NCBI GenBank assembly: GCA_001464765.1
Contig: LNDV01000025.1
Coordinates: 124,001-188,000 of the forward strand
DNA from: Betaproteobacteria bacterium Ga0077526
GTDB lineage: Bacteria > Pseudomonadota > Gammaproteobacteria > Burkholderiales > Ga0077523
Direction: 5' to 3'
DNA: 64,000 nucleotides
Under the pieces are notes generated by a model, which saw only the letters and a list, made by a program, of their open reading frames with translations, was not told where the DNA came from and did no database searches. How positions within the stretch are numbered: position 1 is the stretch's first letter; each line of letters opens with the position of its first letter. Both the position numbers and the translations under genes were made by a program. Positions 16,095 to 24,165 of the stretch are shown here, piece by piece.

Positions 16095-16415
16095 TCAAGA
16101 GTCTTCGTCAACATCGATGATCGCTCCTGATCCGCCCGATATTGGTCTTGGCGATATGCTCATCGCGCTACCCACTGCGTCATCGTCGTTGCCGTTACCC
16201 ATCGCTCGCAAGAGCAGTTGATGCCGCGCTCGAGCTCGCCAAGCTTCTACTTGCTGTTCTTCTACGCCGGCTATCGAGCGCAGCTCTTGAATGGGTACGT
16301 AGGCAACCTCCTCAAGCGTCGTAAAGCCTTCCGCAACAAGTACGCCCGCCCACTCCATGTCTATGCTCAGATTTCGCGCGAACAACTCTTGCGGGGTCTC
16401 GTCGGTGTCGCTCAT
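16095..16415 (-). CDS. stand-alone NusA acidic-repeat-like domain protein
   Basis: 106 aa. The central part (about residues 12-72) resembles the first C-terminal acidic repeat of NusA, a Rad51-like helix-hairpin-helix unit: LSIDMEWAGVLVAEGFTTLEE, then VAYVPIQELRSIAGVEEQQV and EAWRARARHQLL. The rest of NusA (NTD, S1, KH domains) is absent. The tail is glycine- and acid-rich (DVDEDS at the end). The ATG at 16415 is set by GGAG six bases upstream; a longer frame start lacks this. It lies 44 bp after sseA in the same direction. In NusA such repeats contact the RNA polymerase alpha C-terminal domain or mask NusA itself, so this small protein could act as a transcription modulator. This is inference. 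Confidence 0.65.
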   Translation of the reverse strand: MSDTDETPQELFARNLSIDMEWAGVLVAEGFTTLEEVAYVPIQELRSIAGVEEQQVEAWRARARHQLLLRAMGNGNDDDAVGSAMSISPRPISGGSGAIIDVDEDS

Positions 16416-16459
16416 CGAATCTCCAGCAAGCGAAAATCGCTCGGAACGCCCAACGCGTA

Positions 16460-17320
16460 TCAGGCAGGCGAAGGCCCGAGTTCGACCGGCAGTTCTTGGC
16501 GCCGGCCCCACTCGTCCCACGAGCCGTCGTACACCTTCCAGTCGTCACGACCTGTGAGGTGCAGCCCGAGCGCGAGGATGCAGGCCGTCAGGCCCGAGCC
16601 GCAGGAGATCACCACCGGCTCGCCCGGCTTCACCCCCACCTTCGCAAACCGGTCTGCGATTTCCGCCGCAGGCAGCAGCTTGCGCGTCTTGGCATCCAGC
16701 AGATCCGCCCAGTAGAGATTGCGGCTTCCCGGAATGTGTCCCGGCCGGGCGCCGGGGTAGCGATCGACTTCCGTCCCGGCGAAGCGGCCAGGCGTGCGCG
16801 CATCGAGAATCTGCGGCCGCGCGTTCTGCGACGCCGCGAGAACGTCACGCCAGGAGGCGAAGAGATCGCGGGATTCCCCCGGCGCGAAGACCGATGCCGC
16901 AGGAGACACCGCGCCCGCTTCGACCGCTCTTCCCTCGGCCTTCCAGTTCTTGAGCCCGCCGTCGAGGATCGACACGTTGTCGTAGCCGTAGTGCCGGAAC
17001 AGCCACCACACCCGTGCCGCGCTGTAGAGGCCGGGCGTGTCGTAGGCGATCACGTGCGTGCGGTTGTCGATGCCGAGTGCGCCGACTTCACGCGCGAAGT
17101 GCTCGACGGGCGGCAGCTTCCGCGGGAGCGGATTGTTCGGGTCGGCGATGCGTTCGAGATCGAAGAAAGCCGCGCCGGGAATGTGCTCGGCGACGTACTC
17201 CTCCCTCGCGTTGCGCCCGGTGTCGGGCAGGTGGACCGTCGCATCGACGATGCGAATGTTCGCGTCCTGCAGATGGGCCGCGAGCCATTCGCTGCTCACG
17301 ACGGGGCCGGGATAGGTCAT
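16460..17320 (-). CDS. sseA: 3-mercaptopyruvate/thiosulfate sulfurtransferase
   Basis: 286 aa with two rhodanese domains (about 5-128 inactive, 150-278 active). The catalytic loop is C240-GSGLTA; CG-S-G-x-T marks mercaptopyruvate-type enzymes, while thiosulfate-type loops read CRxGx[RT]. It transfers sulfane sulfur from 3-mercaptopyruvate to cyanide or thiols. It is the last large gene of a minus-strand group with two SDRs and a semialdehyde dehydrogenase, 31 bp after the nearest SDR. Cytosolic, since no signal peptide is present. Confidence 0.92.
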   Translation of the reverse strand: MTYPGPVVSSEWLAAHLQDANIRIVDATVHLPDTGRNAREEYVAEHIPGAAFFDLERIADPNNPLPRKLPPVEHFAREVGALGIDNRTHVIAYDTPGLYSAARVWWLFRHYGYDNVSILDGGLKNWKAEGRAVEAGAVSPAASVFAPGESRDLFASWRDVLAASQNARPQILDARTPGRFAGTEVDRYPGARPGHIPGSRNLYWADLLDAKTRKLLPAAEIADRFAKVGVKPGEPVVISCGSGLTACILALGLHLTGRDDWKVYDGSWDEWGRRQELPVELGPSPA

Positions 17321-17351
17321 GGTGCGTTTCCTGATGACTCCAGAGCCCGGC

Positions 17352-18128
17352 TCAGACCAGGGCCTGCAGATTGCCGTCCACGCTGAGCGCCTGACCCGAG
17401 ATCGTGCGCCCGCGCGACGAGGCGAGGAAGACGATGAGGTCGGCCAGTTGCTCCGGCTGGATGAGTTCCTTGATGGATGCCAGCGACAGCCACGCGGTCT
17501 GGACTTCCTCGGGTGTCTTGCTGGCGATGCGCGCCTTCGCTTCGATCACGCTGCGGATGCGGGCGCCTTCCACCACGCCCGGCAGAATCGCATTGCAGCG
17601 CACGCCGTACTGACCGAGTTCGATGGCGATGGTCTTGGTGAAACCGACCACGCCCCACTTCGCAGCCGCGTAAGCCGAGCGATTCGGAAATCCGAACTTG
17701 CCCGCCGCCGACGACAGATTGACGATGGACGCATTGGACGATCGCTTCAGATGCTCCACGGCGAGTCGCGTGCAGTTGAACTGCCCGGTGATGCACACGT
17801 CGAGACAACGGTCCCAGTCTTCAGGCGCGATCTCGTGCACCGGCCCGGTAGGCCCCGCAATGCCCGCGTTGTTCACGAGACAGTCGAGCCCGCCCAGCCT
17901 CTTCGCCACGTCCTGGAACATCCGCTCCACGCCGGGGCGATCGGTCACGTCGCATCGCGTCGCGAGGACCTGCGGATGGGACTTGGCCAGTGCCGCCAGC
18001 GCGGCTTCGTCCACGTCGCAGGCGTAGACCTGCGCGCCTTCACGCACGAAGGCATCGACGACTTCCAGACCGATGCCACCGGCACCGGCCGTGACCAGCA
18101 CCCTCAACCCCTTCAATCCGAGATCCAT
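17352..18128 (-). CDS. SDR family NAD(P)-dependent oxidoreductase
   Basis: 258 aa classical short-chain dehydrogenase. The cofactor loop is TAGAGGIG near residues 11-18, NNAGIAG is near 80, and catalytic Ser and Tyr-x-x-x-Lys occur in LSSAAGKFG and YAAAKWG. The start at 18128 has a GGGGAG-type ribosome site; the longer frame to 18173 is not supported. It lies 81 bp after gabD in the same direction. The substrate cannot be named. Sequence style resembles sugar-acid or 2-keto-3-deoxy-acid dehydrogenases, but this is weak evidence. Confidence 0.85.
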   Translation of the reverse strand: MDLGLKGLRVLVTAGAGGIGLEVVDAFVREGAQVYACDVDEAALAALAKSHPQVLATRCDVTDRPGVERMFQDVAKRLGGLDCLVNNAGIAGPTGPVHEIAPEDWDRCLDVCITGQFNCTRLAVEHLKRSSNASIVNLSSAAGKFGFPNRSAYAAAKWGVVGFTKTIAIELGQYGVRCNAILPGVVEGARIRSVIEAKARIASKTPEEVQTAWLSLASIKELIQPEQLADLIVFLASSRGRTISGQALSVDGNLQALV

Positions 18129-18209
18129 CGCCTCTCCCCGCTCCACCGCGTGTCTTGTGAATGCAGGCGCCAAGTCACCAGGGACTGCGGCGCCTGCAGC
18201 CTCCCGCCG

Positions 18210-19694
18210 TCAGATCCCGCCGAGGCAGAGATACTTGGTCTGGAGGTAATCCTCGATACCGTACTTGGACCCCTCGCGGCCGAGGCCCGACTGCTTGACG
18301 CCACCGAAAGGCCCCACCTCGTTGGAGAGGATGCCCACGTTGATGCCCACCATGCCGGACTCGATGGCTTCCGCCACGCGCCACACCCGGCCGATGTCAC
18401 GCGCGTAGAAGTAGGACGCCAGCCCGAACTCGGTGTCGTTGGCCATGGCCACGACTTCCTCTTCGGTCTTGAAGCGGAACACCGGCGCGACCGGACCGAA
18501 GGTTTCCTCGCGGGCGACCTTCATGCTGGGCTTCACGTCGGCGATCACGGTGGGTTCGTAGAACAGACCGCCGAGCGAATGTCGCTTGCCGCCGACGATC
18601 ACGCGGCCGCCCTGCGCAAGCGCATCGGCCACGTGCTCCTCGACCTTCGCGACGGCAGCATCGTCGATCAGCGGGCCCGTGGTGACCCCGCCCGCGGCGC
18701 CGTCGCCAACCACCAGCGCGCTCTTCACCTTCTCGGCGAGCTTCGAGACGAAGGCGTCGTAGACGCCGTCCTGCACGTAGAGCCGGTTGGCGCACACGCA
18801 GGTCTGGCCGGCATTGCGGTACTTGGAGGCCATCGCGCCTTCGACGGCGGCATCGAGATCGGCATCGTCGAACACGATGAACGGCGCGTTGCCGCCCAGT
18901 TCGAGCGAGAGCTTCTTGATGGTGGTGGCGCACTGGGCCATGAGCGTGCGACCGACTTCGGTGGACCCCGTGAACGTGAGCTTCCGCACCAGCGGGCTGC
19001 CGGTCATCTCGGCGCCGATCTGGGCGGAACTGCCCGTGACGACGCTGAAGACGCCCTTGGGCACACCGGCACGCTCCGCCAGCACGGCGAGCGCCAGGGC
19101 GGAGTAAGGCGTCTGCGTGGCCGGCTTCAGCACCATCACGCAGCCCGCGGCCAGGGCCGGCCCGGCCTTGCGGGTGATCATGGCGGCCGGGAAATTCCAC
19201 GGCGTGATCGCCGCGCACACCCCCACAGGCTGCTTCAGCACGACGATGCGCTTGTCGCCCTGCGGGTGGGGCATCACGTCGCCGTAGATGCGCTTGCCTT
19301 CCTCGGCAAACCACTCGAGGAACGAAGCTGCGTAGGCGATCTCGCCGCTCGCTTCCGGGAGGGGCTTGCCCTGCTCGGCCGTCATGATGCGGGCGAGGTC
19401 TTCCTGGTTCGCCATCATCAGTTCGAACCATTTGCGCAGGACCGCCGCGCGCTCCTTGCCGGTCTTCTTGCGCCACGCCGGCCAGGCGGCGTTGGCGGCC
19501 TCGATGGCGCGGCGCGTCTCGTCGGTGCCCATGCGCGGGATCGTCCCGAGCATGGCGCCGTTGGCCGGGTTCACCACCGGGATGGTCGCCTTGGAATCGG
19601 CGTCGCACCACTGGCCGTCCACATAGCACTGGAAGCGCAGCAGGGACGGATCCTTCAGCTCGAGTTTCTGTTGAACCATCGGCGCATTCATCAC
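18210..19694 (-). CDS. gabD: NAD(P)-dependent succinate-semialdehyde dehydrogenase type enzyme
   Basis: 494 aa aldehyde dehydrogenase. The general base E266 lies in LELGGNAP and the nucleophile C299 in GQTCVCANR; the second Cys two residues later is typical of GabD and can form the redox-switch disulfide. PWNFP and GSTEVGR are also present. GabD oxidises succinate semialdehyde to succinate, but close relatives take glutarate semialdehyde and similar acids. The neighbours (two SDRs and a sulfurtransferase) do not include a GABA aminotransferase, so the natural substrate is uncertain. The start may be either of the first two Met codons (19694 or 19691). Confidence 0.85.
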   Translation of the reverse strand: MMNAPMVQQKLELKDPSLLRFQCYVDGQWCDADSKATIPVVNPANGAMLGTIPRMGTDETRRAIEAANAAWPAWRKKTGKERAAVLRKWFELMMANQEDLARIMTAEQGKPLPEASGEIAYAASFLEWFAEEGKRIYGDVMPHPQGDKRIVVLKQPVGVCAAITPWNFPAAMITRKAGPALAAGCVMVLKPATQTPYSALALAVLAERAGVPKGVFSVVTGSSAQIGAEMTGSPLVRKLTFTGSTEVGRTLMAQCATTIKKLSLELGGNAPFIVFDDADLDAAVEGAMASKYRNAGQTCVCANRLYVQDGVYDAFVSKLAEKVKSALVVGDGAAGGVTTGPLIDDAAVAKVEEHVADALAQGGRVIVGGKRHSLGGLFYEPTVIADVKPSMKVAREETFGPVAPVFRFKTEEEVVAMANDTEFGLASYFYARDIGRVWRVAEAIESGMVGINVGILSNEVGPFGGVKQSGLGREGSKYGIEDYLQTKYLCLGGI

Positions 19695-19716
19695 TCTCTC
19701 CTTGCGTGTCGGTCGG

Positions 19717-20496
19717 TCAGAACGTGCCCGGGTAGGCGCCGCCGTCTATCAGGTAATTCTGTCCGGTCAGGTAGGACGCGTGGGCGCTGCAGACGAAGGC
19801 ACACAACGCGCCGAACTCGTCCGGGTTGCCGAAGCGGCCGGCCGGGATGGTCTTGAGGCGGGTCGCCTTGGCGTCATCGAAGCTCATGTTGTTCGCCTTC
19901 GCCATCGCCTCGACGCGCGAGAACATGGTGTCCGTGCCGAACAGGCCGGGAAGGATGTTGTTGATGGTGACGTTGTGCTCGACCGTCTTGCGGGCAATCC
20001 CGGCCACGAACCCGGTAAGACCCGACCGCGCGCCGTTCGACAGCCCGAGGATGTCGATCGGGGCCTTCACGGCACTGGAGGTGATGTTTACGATCCGACC
20101 GAACTTGCGGCTCATCATGCCGTCCACCGTGGCCTTGATGAGTTCGATGGGCGTAAGCATGTTGGCGTCGATCGCCGCCATCCAGATGTCCCGGTCCCAG
20201 TTCCGGAAGTCTCCCGGGGGCGGGCCGCCGGCATTGTTGATGAGGATGTCAGGCGCCGGGCAGGCCGCCAGGGCGGCAGCACGACCCTCTGGCTTGGTGA
20301 TGTCGGCCGAGACCACGTTGACCGTGGAGCCGGTGGCCGCGCGAATCTCCGCAGCGGTCTTTTCCAGGGCTTCGAGACCCCGGGCGATGATGGTCACCTC
20401 GACGCCTTCCCGGGCGAGCGCCATGGCGCAGCCCTTGCCGAGACCCTTGCTTCCAGCACAGACGATGGCCTTGCGGCCGCGAATTCCGAGATCCAA
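19717..20496 (-). CDS. SDR family oxidoreductase (TTG start)
   Basis: 259 aa. The probable start is TTG at 20496, giving M-DLGIRGRKAIVCAGSKGLG, preceded by AGGGGGA with good spacing; there is no ATG or GTG nearby in frame. The cofactor loop is AGSKGLG, NNAGGPPPG is near residue 88, and ITSSAVK appears where the catalytic Ser is expected. The usual Tyr of YxxxK is replaced in this subfamily region (LGLSNGARSGLTG), so activity as a classical reductase should be checked. It resembles FabG-like proteins of unknown substrate. It leads the minus-strand gabD group, with 22 bp to gabD. Confidence 0.82.
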   Translation of the reverse strand: MDLGIRGRKAIVCAGSKGLGKGCAMALAREGVEVTIIARGLEALEKTAAEIRAATGSTVNVVSADITKPEGRAAALAACPAPDILINNAGGPPPGDFRNWDRDIWMAAIDANMLTPIELIKATVDGMMSRKFGRIVNITSSAVKAPIDILGLSNGARSGLTGFVAGIARKTVEHNVTINNILPGLFGTDTMFSRVEAMAKANNMSFDDAKATRLKTIPAGRFGNPDEFGALCAFVCSAHASYLTGQNYLIDGGAYPGTF

Positions 20497-20578
20497 TTTG
20501 ATTCCCCCTGAGGAAAATTGCCCGCGGAGTGTCTCTAAACTCCGACAGGAAAAGGCCGTAATCGTGATCCAACGGACA

Positions 20579-20594
20579 GGTGTTTGCAAACACC
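20579..20594. promoter_or_regulatory. 16-bp perfect palindrome, probable operator
   Basis: GGTGTTTGCAAACACC is perfectly self-complementary. It sits in the 120-bp space between the divergent SDR operon and mlaA, 23 bp before the mlaA ATG and just upstream of a TATACT box (20602-20607). Size and symmetry fit a TetR- or GntR-type dimer site. The regulator is unknown. Confidence 0.5.
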
Positions 20595-20616
20595 CCCTTG
20601 CTATACTCGGGCCGTC

Positions 20617-21423
20617 ATGACAAAGGCGTTTTTCGTAGCTTCCTTGCGTTTGCCCAAACTGCCATCCGCCCTGCTGGGCCTCTCGCTGCTCACGACCGGT
20701 TGTGCGTCGACCGGCCTGCGCACGCCGGGGGACCCCCTCGAACCGGTCAATCGGGCCGTCTACACCTTCAACGAGAAGGCTGACAAGTACGTGGCCAAGC
20801 CGGTCGCGCAGGCCTACGAGAAGATCATTCCCAACGTCGTCCAGAAGGGCGTCCGCAACTTCTTCAACAACCTGGGCGATGTGATCACCCTGGCCAACGA
20901 CCTGCTGCAGCTCAAATTCACCGCGGCATCCCGCGATGGTCTGCGCGTAGTGTCCAACACCGTGTTCGGCGGCCTGGGTCTGGTGGACGTCGCCGGCATG
21001 CGCGGGATCACCCGCGGCAACGAGGATTTCGGTCAGACGCTGGGCTACTGGGGGATGGGCCCCGGCCCCTATCTTATGCTCCCCTTGCTGGGCCCCAGTA
21101 CGGTACGCGACGGCGTCGGCCGGGTGGCGGATTCCTTTGTCGATCCGCTCTGGTACTACCCGGAAGTCGCACCCCGCAACGTGGCGGCGGGCCTGCGTCT
21201 GGTCGACCAGCGCGCCACCCTCCTCTCGACCGAGCGGGTGTTCGAGCAGGCCGCGCTGGACCGCTATTCGTTCCTCCGGGATGCGTACCTGCAGCGCCGT
21301 CTCAACCTGATCTACGACGGCAACTCGCCGGTGGACTCGAACGCGGACTCGGAAGAACTGGACGATCCGGGCGAGGGCTCGGCGGACAATCCCGCCCCGC
21401 CGGCGGCGGCACCGAAGCAGTAG
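20617..21423 (+). CDS. mlaA: phospholipid-retention outer-membrane lipoprotein MlaA (VacJ)
   Basis: 268 aa. Signal peptide with lipobox (LLTTGC, Cys at about residue 29). The mature part has the MlaA pattern: DPLEPVNRAVYTFNEK, NFFNNLGDV, EDFGQTLGYWGMGPGPYLMLP and LGPSTVRD. MlaA forms a doughnut in the outer leaflet with a porin and removes mislocalised phospholipid. An acidic, Pro/Ala-rich tail ends the protein. The ATG at 20617 has no visible Shine-Dalgarno, and a TATACT box only 9 bp upstream would give an almost leaderless message. The remaining mla genes are not in the window. Confidence 0.93.
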   Translation: MTKAFFVASLRLPKLPSALLGLSLLTTGCASTGLRTPGDPLEPVNRAVYTFNEKADKYVAKPVAQAYEKIIPNVVQKGVRNFFNNLGDVITLANDLLQLKFTAASRDGLRVVSNTVFGGLGLVDVAGMRGITRGNEDFGQTLGYWGMGPGPYLMLPLLGPSTVRDGVGRVADSFVDPLWYYPEVAPRNVAAGLRLVDQRATLLSTERVFEQAALDRYSFLRDAYLQRRLNLIYDGNSPVDSNADSEELDDPGEGSADNPAPPAAAPKQ

Positions 21424-21428
21424 ACCGG

Positions 21429-21450
21429 TCCGGGCGCTCAGCCGCCCGGA
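21429..21450. terminator. convergent hairpin at the end of mlaA
   Basis: TCCGGGCG (21429-21436) pairs perfectly with CGCCCGGA (21443-21450) around a 6-nt loop. It lies between and across the converging stops of mlaA and the methyltransferase gene. No T-run follows on either strand, so it may be a weak terminator or a 3'-end stabiliser. Confidence 0.35.
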
Positions 21451-22394
21451 GCGCGAATCCGCCAGCAGCGGTGGATCGAGCGATTGCGGAAGTCTTCCGG
21501 GATGCTGGCGTCGCTGATGTCTTCCACCGCAAAAGTGCCGATGGTCTCTTGCGCCAGCTTGAAGCCGCGCAGATTGCAGGAAAAGTACAACTCCCCGCCG
21601 CCTGACAGCAGTTCCATGGTCTGGCCGATGAGTTCGGCGTGATCCCGCTGGACGTCGAACACGCCGGTCATTTGCTTCGAACTCGAGTAGGCCGGCGGAT
21701 CCAGAAAGATCGTGTCGTATTTCTGCCCCATGCGGCGCGCCTGCCCGAGCCAAGCCAGCACATCCGCTCGGATCAGCGAGTGCCGCGCCCCTTCCAGCCC
21801 GTTCTTCGCCAGGTTGCGGCGCGCCCAGTCGAGGTAGGTGTTCGAGAGGTCCACGCTGGTGGTGGAGGCCGCCCCGCCCGCCGCCGCGCAGACCGTGAAG
21901 CTGCCCGTGTAGCAGAACAGGTTGAGGAACCGCAGTCCGTTCGACACGGACCGGATGTGCTGCCGCAGCGGCCGGTGGTCGAGGAAGAGCCCGGTATCGA
22001 GGTAGGTCTCCAGGTCCACGAGAAACTGCAGACCGTGTTCCCGCACCGGAAACCACTGCGCGGCGCGCCCGGCCTTCTGATGCTGCTCGTTGCGCCGGTC
22101 CACCTTCTCACGGCGCCGGGCCACCACGGCATCGGGCTCGAGCCCGGTGGCGGCGGCCGCGATCTCCGCGACCTGCCCGAGCCAGTCCGGCGCGACCAGT
22201 TCCCCCTTCCGAACGTACTGCTGCAGCAGCAGGCGCGGCCCGTAGACGTCGAGCGCAAACGGCATCTCCGGAATATCCCGGTCGTAGACGCGATAGCAGT
22301 CGGTGTCGATCTTGCGCGCCCACTTCGCCAGATGCCGCTGGCGCTTGCCGACCCGGTTGCCGAAGGCTTCGAGGAGCGATTGCGAGTCAGCCAT
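21438..22394 (-). CDS. class I SAM methyltransferase, stand-alone RlmK-like 23S rRNA methyltransferase
   Basis: 318 aa, corresponding to the C-terminal (RlmK) half of the E. coli RlmL/RlmK fusion that makes m7G2069 in 23S rRNA. Shared blocks are FGNRVGKRQRHLAKWARK, CYRVYDRDIPEMPFALDVYG, DTGLFLDHRPLR, the SAM loop FLNLFCYTGSF, and the catalytic-site motif IFLDPPAYSSSKQM. The RlmL half (THUMP domain, m2G2445) is absent. The ATG at 22394 shares its first base with the stop of the upstream EamA gene (TGATG), so it is translationally coupled to it. RlmI-type m5C methyltransferase is the main alternative; the missing PUA domain argues against it. Confidence 0.82.
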   Translation of the reverse strand: MADSQSLLEAFGNRVGKRQRHLAKWARKIDTDCYRVYDRDIPEMPFALDVYGPRLLLQQYVRKGELVAPDWLGQVAEIAAAATGLEPDAVVARRREKVDRRNEQHQKAGRAAQWFPVREHGLQFLVDLETYLDTGLFLDHRPLRQHIRSVSNGLRFLNLFCYTGSFTVCAAAGGAASTTSVDLSNTYLDWARRNLAKNGLEGARHSLIRADVLAWLGQARRMGQKYDTIFLDPPAYSSSKQMTGVFDVQRDHAELIGQTMELLSGGGELYFSCNLRGFKLAQETIGTFAVEDISDASIPEDFRNRSIHRCWRIRAPGG

Positions 22395-23296
22395 CAGCGT
22401 TTCGCCGGCCGGGTCGCCCCGACGATGCCCGCGAAGATGAGCACCATCCCGACGAAGTGGAACATGCGAGGCGGCTCCCCGAGAAAGACCGTGGACAGCA
22501 GGATGCCGAAGACCGGCACCAGATGCACGAAGATGCCCGCGCGCGTGGGCCCCACCGCCGCCACGCCGCGGTTGTAGCAGACGAAGGCGATGATCGACGG
22601 AAAGATCCCGAAGTACGTGATGGCGGCGAGCGTTCTGGCATTGAGGTCGATGCCGTGCCCGTCGGAACGCTCGATGCCGTACCACACCGCGAGCATGGGC
22701 CAGCCGAAGAGCAGGATCACGGCGAGGAACGGCAGCATGCCGAACCCTTCGGGCCGATAGCGCAGCAGTACCGTGTACAGCGCCCACAGCACCATCGCGC
22801 ACAGCAGCCAGACATCCCCGCGATTGAACGACAGTGTGGCGAGCGTACCGAGATCGCCCGCGGCCACGATCACGATGACGCCGAGAAGCGAACACGCGAT
22901 GCCGAGCATCTGCACGGCGCGCGTACGCTCCCGCAGCAACACCCAGGCGATCGGCGGAATGAACACCGGCACCACGGAGTTGAAGAGCGTTGCGTTCGTC
23001 GCCGTGGTCATCGTGAGGCCGATGTAGCACATCGTGTTGAAGCAGCAGATGCCCACGAACCCCAGCAGCGTCAGCACGCGCCACGATGCGGCGACCTGTG
23101 CGCGACGTTCCCACAGCGTGCGGGCGGTGAACGGGAGGATGATGAGGAAGGCGATGGTCCAGCGCCAGAAGGCCATGGCCACGGGCGGAATGTCGCCCCG
23201 CATACCGCGCCCCACAACCATGTTGCCCGCCCACAGCAGACTCGCCAGAGTGAGCAGGACGTAAGGCGAACGCCAGCCCGTGGCCGCGGCGTTCAT
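22394..23296 (-). CDS. EamA/DMT-family drug/metabolite transporter
   Basis: 300 aa inner-membrane protein with about ten hydrophobic helices arranged as two EamA repeats, ending in a basic cytoplasmic tail (RPAKR). Family members export amino acids, nucleosides or drugs; the substrate here is unknown. The ATG at 23296 overlaps the SirB1 stop and its own stop overlaps the methyltransferase start (TGATG at both junctions), so it is the middle gene of a three-gene coupled operon. Confidence 0.88.
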   Translation of the reverse strand: MNAAATGWRSPYVLLTLASLLWAGNMVVGRGMRGDIPPVAMAFWRWTIAFLIILPFTARTLWERRAQVAASWRVLTLLGFVGICCFNTMCYIGLTMTTATNATLFNSVVPVFIPPIAWVLLRERTRAVQMLGIACSLLGVIVIVAAGDLGTLATLSFNRGDVWLLCAMVLWALYTVLLRYRPEGFGMLPFLAVILLFGWPMLAVWYGIERSDGHGIDLNARTLAAITYFGIFPSIIAFVCYNRGVAAVGPTRAGIFVHLVPVFGILLSTVFLGEPPRMFHFVGMVLIFAGIVGATRPAKR

Positions 23297-24135
23297 CAGT
23301 TCAGACGCGAAGCCGCACGGCGCATGTCGAGCACGCGCGATCGGATGGTCTCGCCGTCGTCGGCGTCAGGCACCAGCCTGAGGTAGTTTTCATAGTCGGT
23401 CAGGGCGGCGCGGAAGCACTCCAGCTCCTCGAAGACGAGCCCGCGGTCGCGCACTTCGGGCGCGGACTCCGGCTCCAGGTGGACGAGCCATTCGATCACG
23501 GTAAGTGCTTCGGCATGCTTGCGCTGGTCAAGGTAGATGCCCTTCAGATTGCGGAGCATCCGGACCACGATGTCGTGCGGATGCGCCGGCGCGAGCAGCG
23601 AGAGAACGCTGTCCGCCCGGACTTCCGCCCCCTGCGACTGCTGCAGTCGGTCCCGCAGGTCGTCCAGAGACAGCGACGTCCCGTGGTTGTAGGCGTCGAT
23701 CACCACCACACCGCCGTCCACCTCGCAGCGAACCAGGAAGTGCCCGGGAAACGAGACGCCATCGAGTTCGAGGCCGAGCGCGCGACCCAGCTGGATGTAG
23801 AGCACGGACATCGTGATGGGGATGCCGCGCGCGCGGTCGATCACGTCGTTGAGGAAGCTGTTGCGCGGGTCGTAGTAGTTGGCGGCGTCAGGCGTGTACT
23901 TGAGCTCGCCGTAGAGCAGATCGTTGATGGCCGTGAGCTTCTGCTGGACCGTGGCTTCGGGCGCGAGCCGGCCGGAGAGCATGCCGGCCAGGTCACGGAC
24001 CTTGCCGAGATGATGCGCGACATCGAGATCGGGATAGGCGGTGGTGGCCACCAGCAAAGCAGCCTCGGCGAGGTCCGCAGCCTCGCCCTCGCCCGCCACG
24101 ATGGCGAGCAGCTTCTCGGGAATCGGAACCTGCAT
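23296..24135 (-). CDS. SirB1-family transglutaminase-like/TPR protein
   Basis: 279 aa. The N-terminal two thirds matches the SirB1 transglutaminase-like domain (DLLYGELKYTPDAANYYDPRNSFLNDVIDRARGIPITMSVLYIQLG, given here only as a region at about residues 72-117; GVSFPGHFLVR follows). The C-terminal part is a TPR-like helical region (LRNLKGIYLDQRKHAEALTV). In E. coli and many beta- and gammaproteobacteria SirB1 lies near prfA/hemK; its biochemical role is unknown. Here it opens the coupled SirB1-EamA-RlmK group. The start ATG at 24135 is clear. rhlE ends 30 bp upstream in the same direction. Confidence 0.88.
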   Translation of the reverse strand: MQVPIPEKLLAIVAGEGEAADLAEAALLVATTAYPDLDVAHHLGKVRDLAGMLSGRLAPEATVQQKLTAINDLLYGELKYTPDAANYYDPRNSFLNDVIDRARGIPITMSVLYIQLGRALGLELDGVSFPGHFLVRCEVDGGVVVIDAYNHGTSLSLDDLRDRLQQSQGAEVRADSVLSLLAPAHPHDIVVRMLRNLKGIYLDQRKHAEALTVIEWLVHLEPESAPEVRDRGLVFEELECFRAALTDYENYLRLVPDADDGETIRSRVLDMRRAASRLN

Positions 24136-24165
24136 CCGGGCCGGACGACTCAGCAGGACGACCGG

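Noticed and set aside
17319..19856. 845-codon plus-strand frame
   Set aside because: Antisense to an SDR and gabD with full active sites; no recognisable protein content.
20497..22056. Large upstream extension of the SDR frame beyond 20496
   Set aside because: It crosses mlaA in antisense and has no domain content. The TTG start with AGGGGGA gives a normal SDR.
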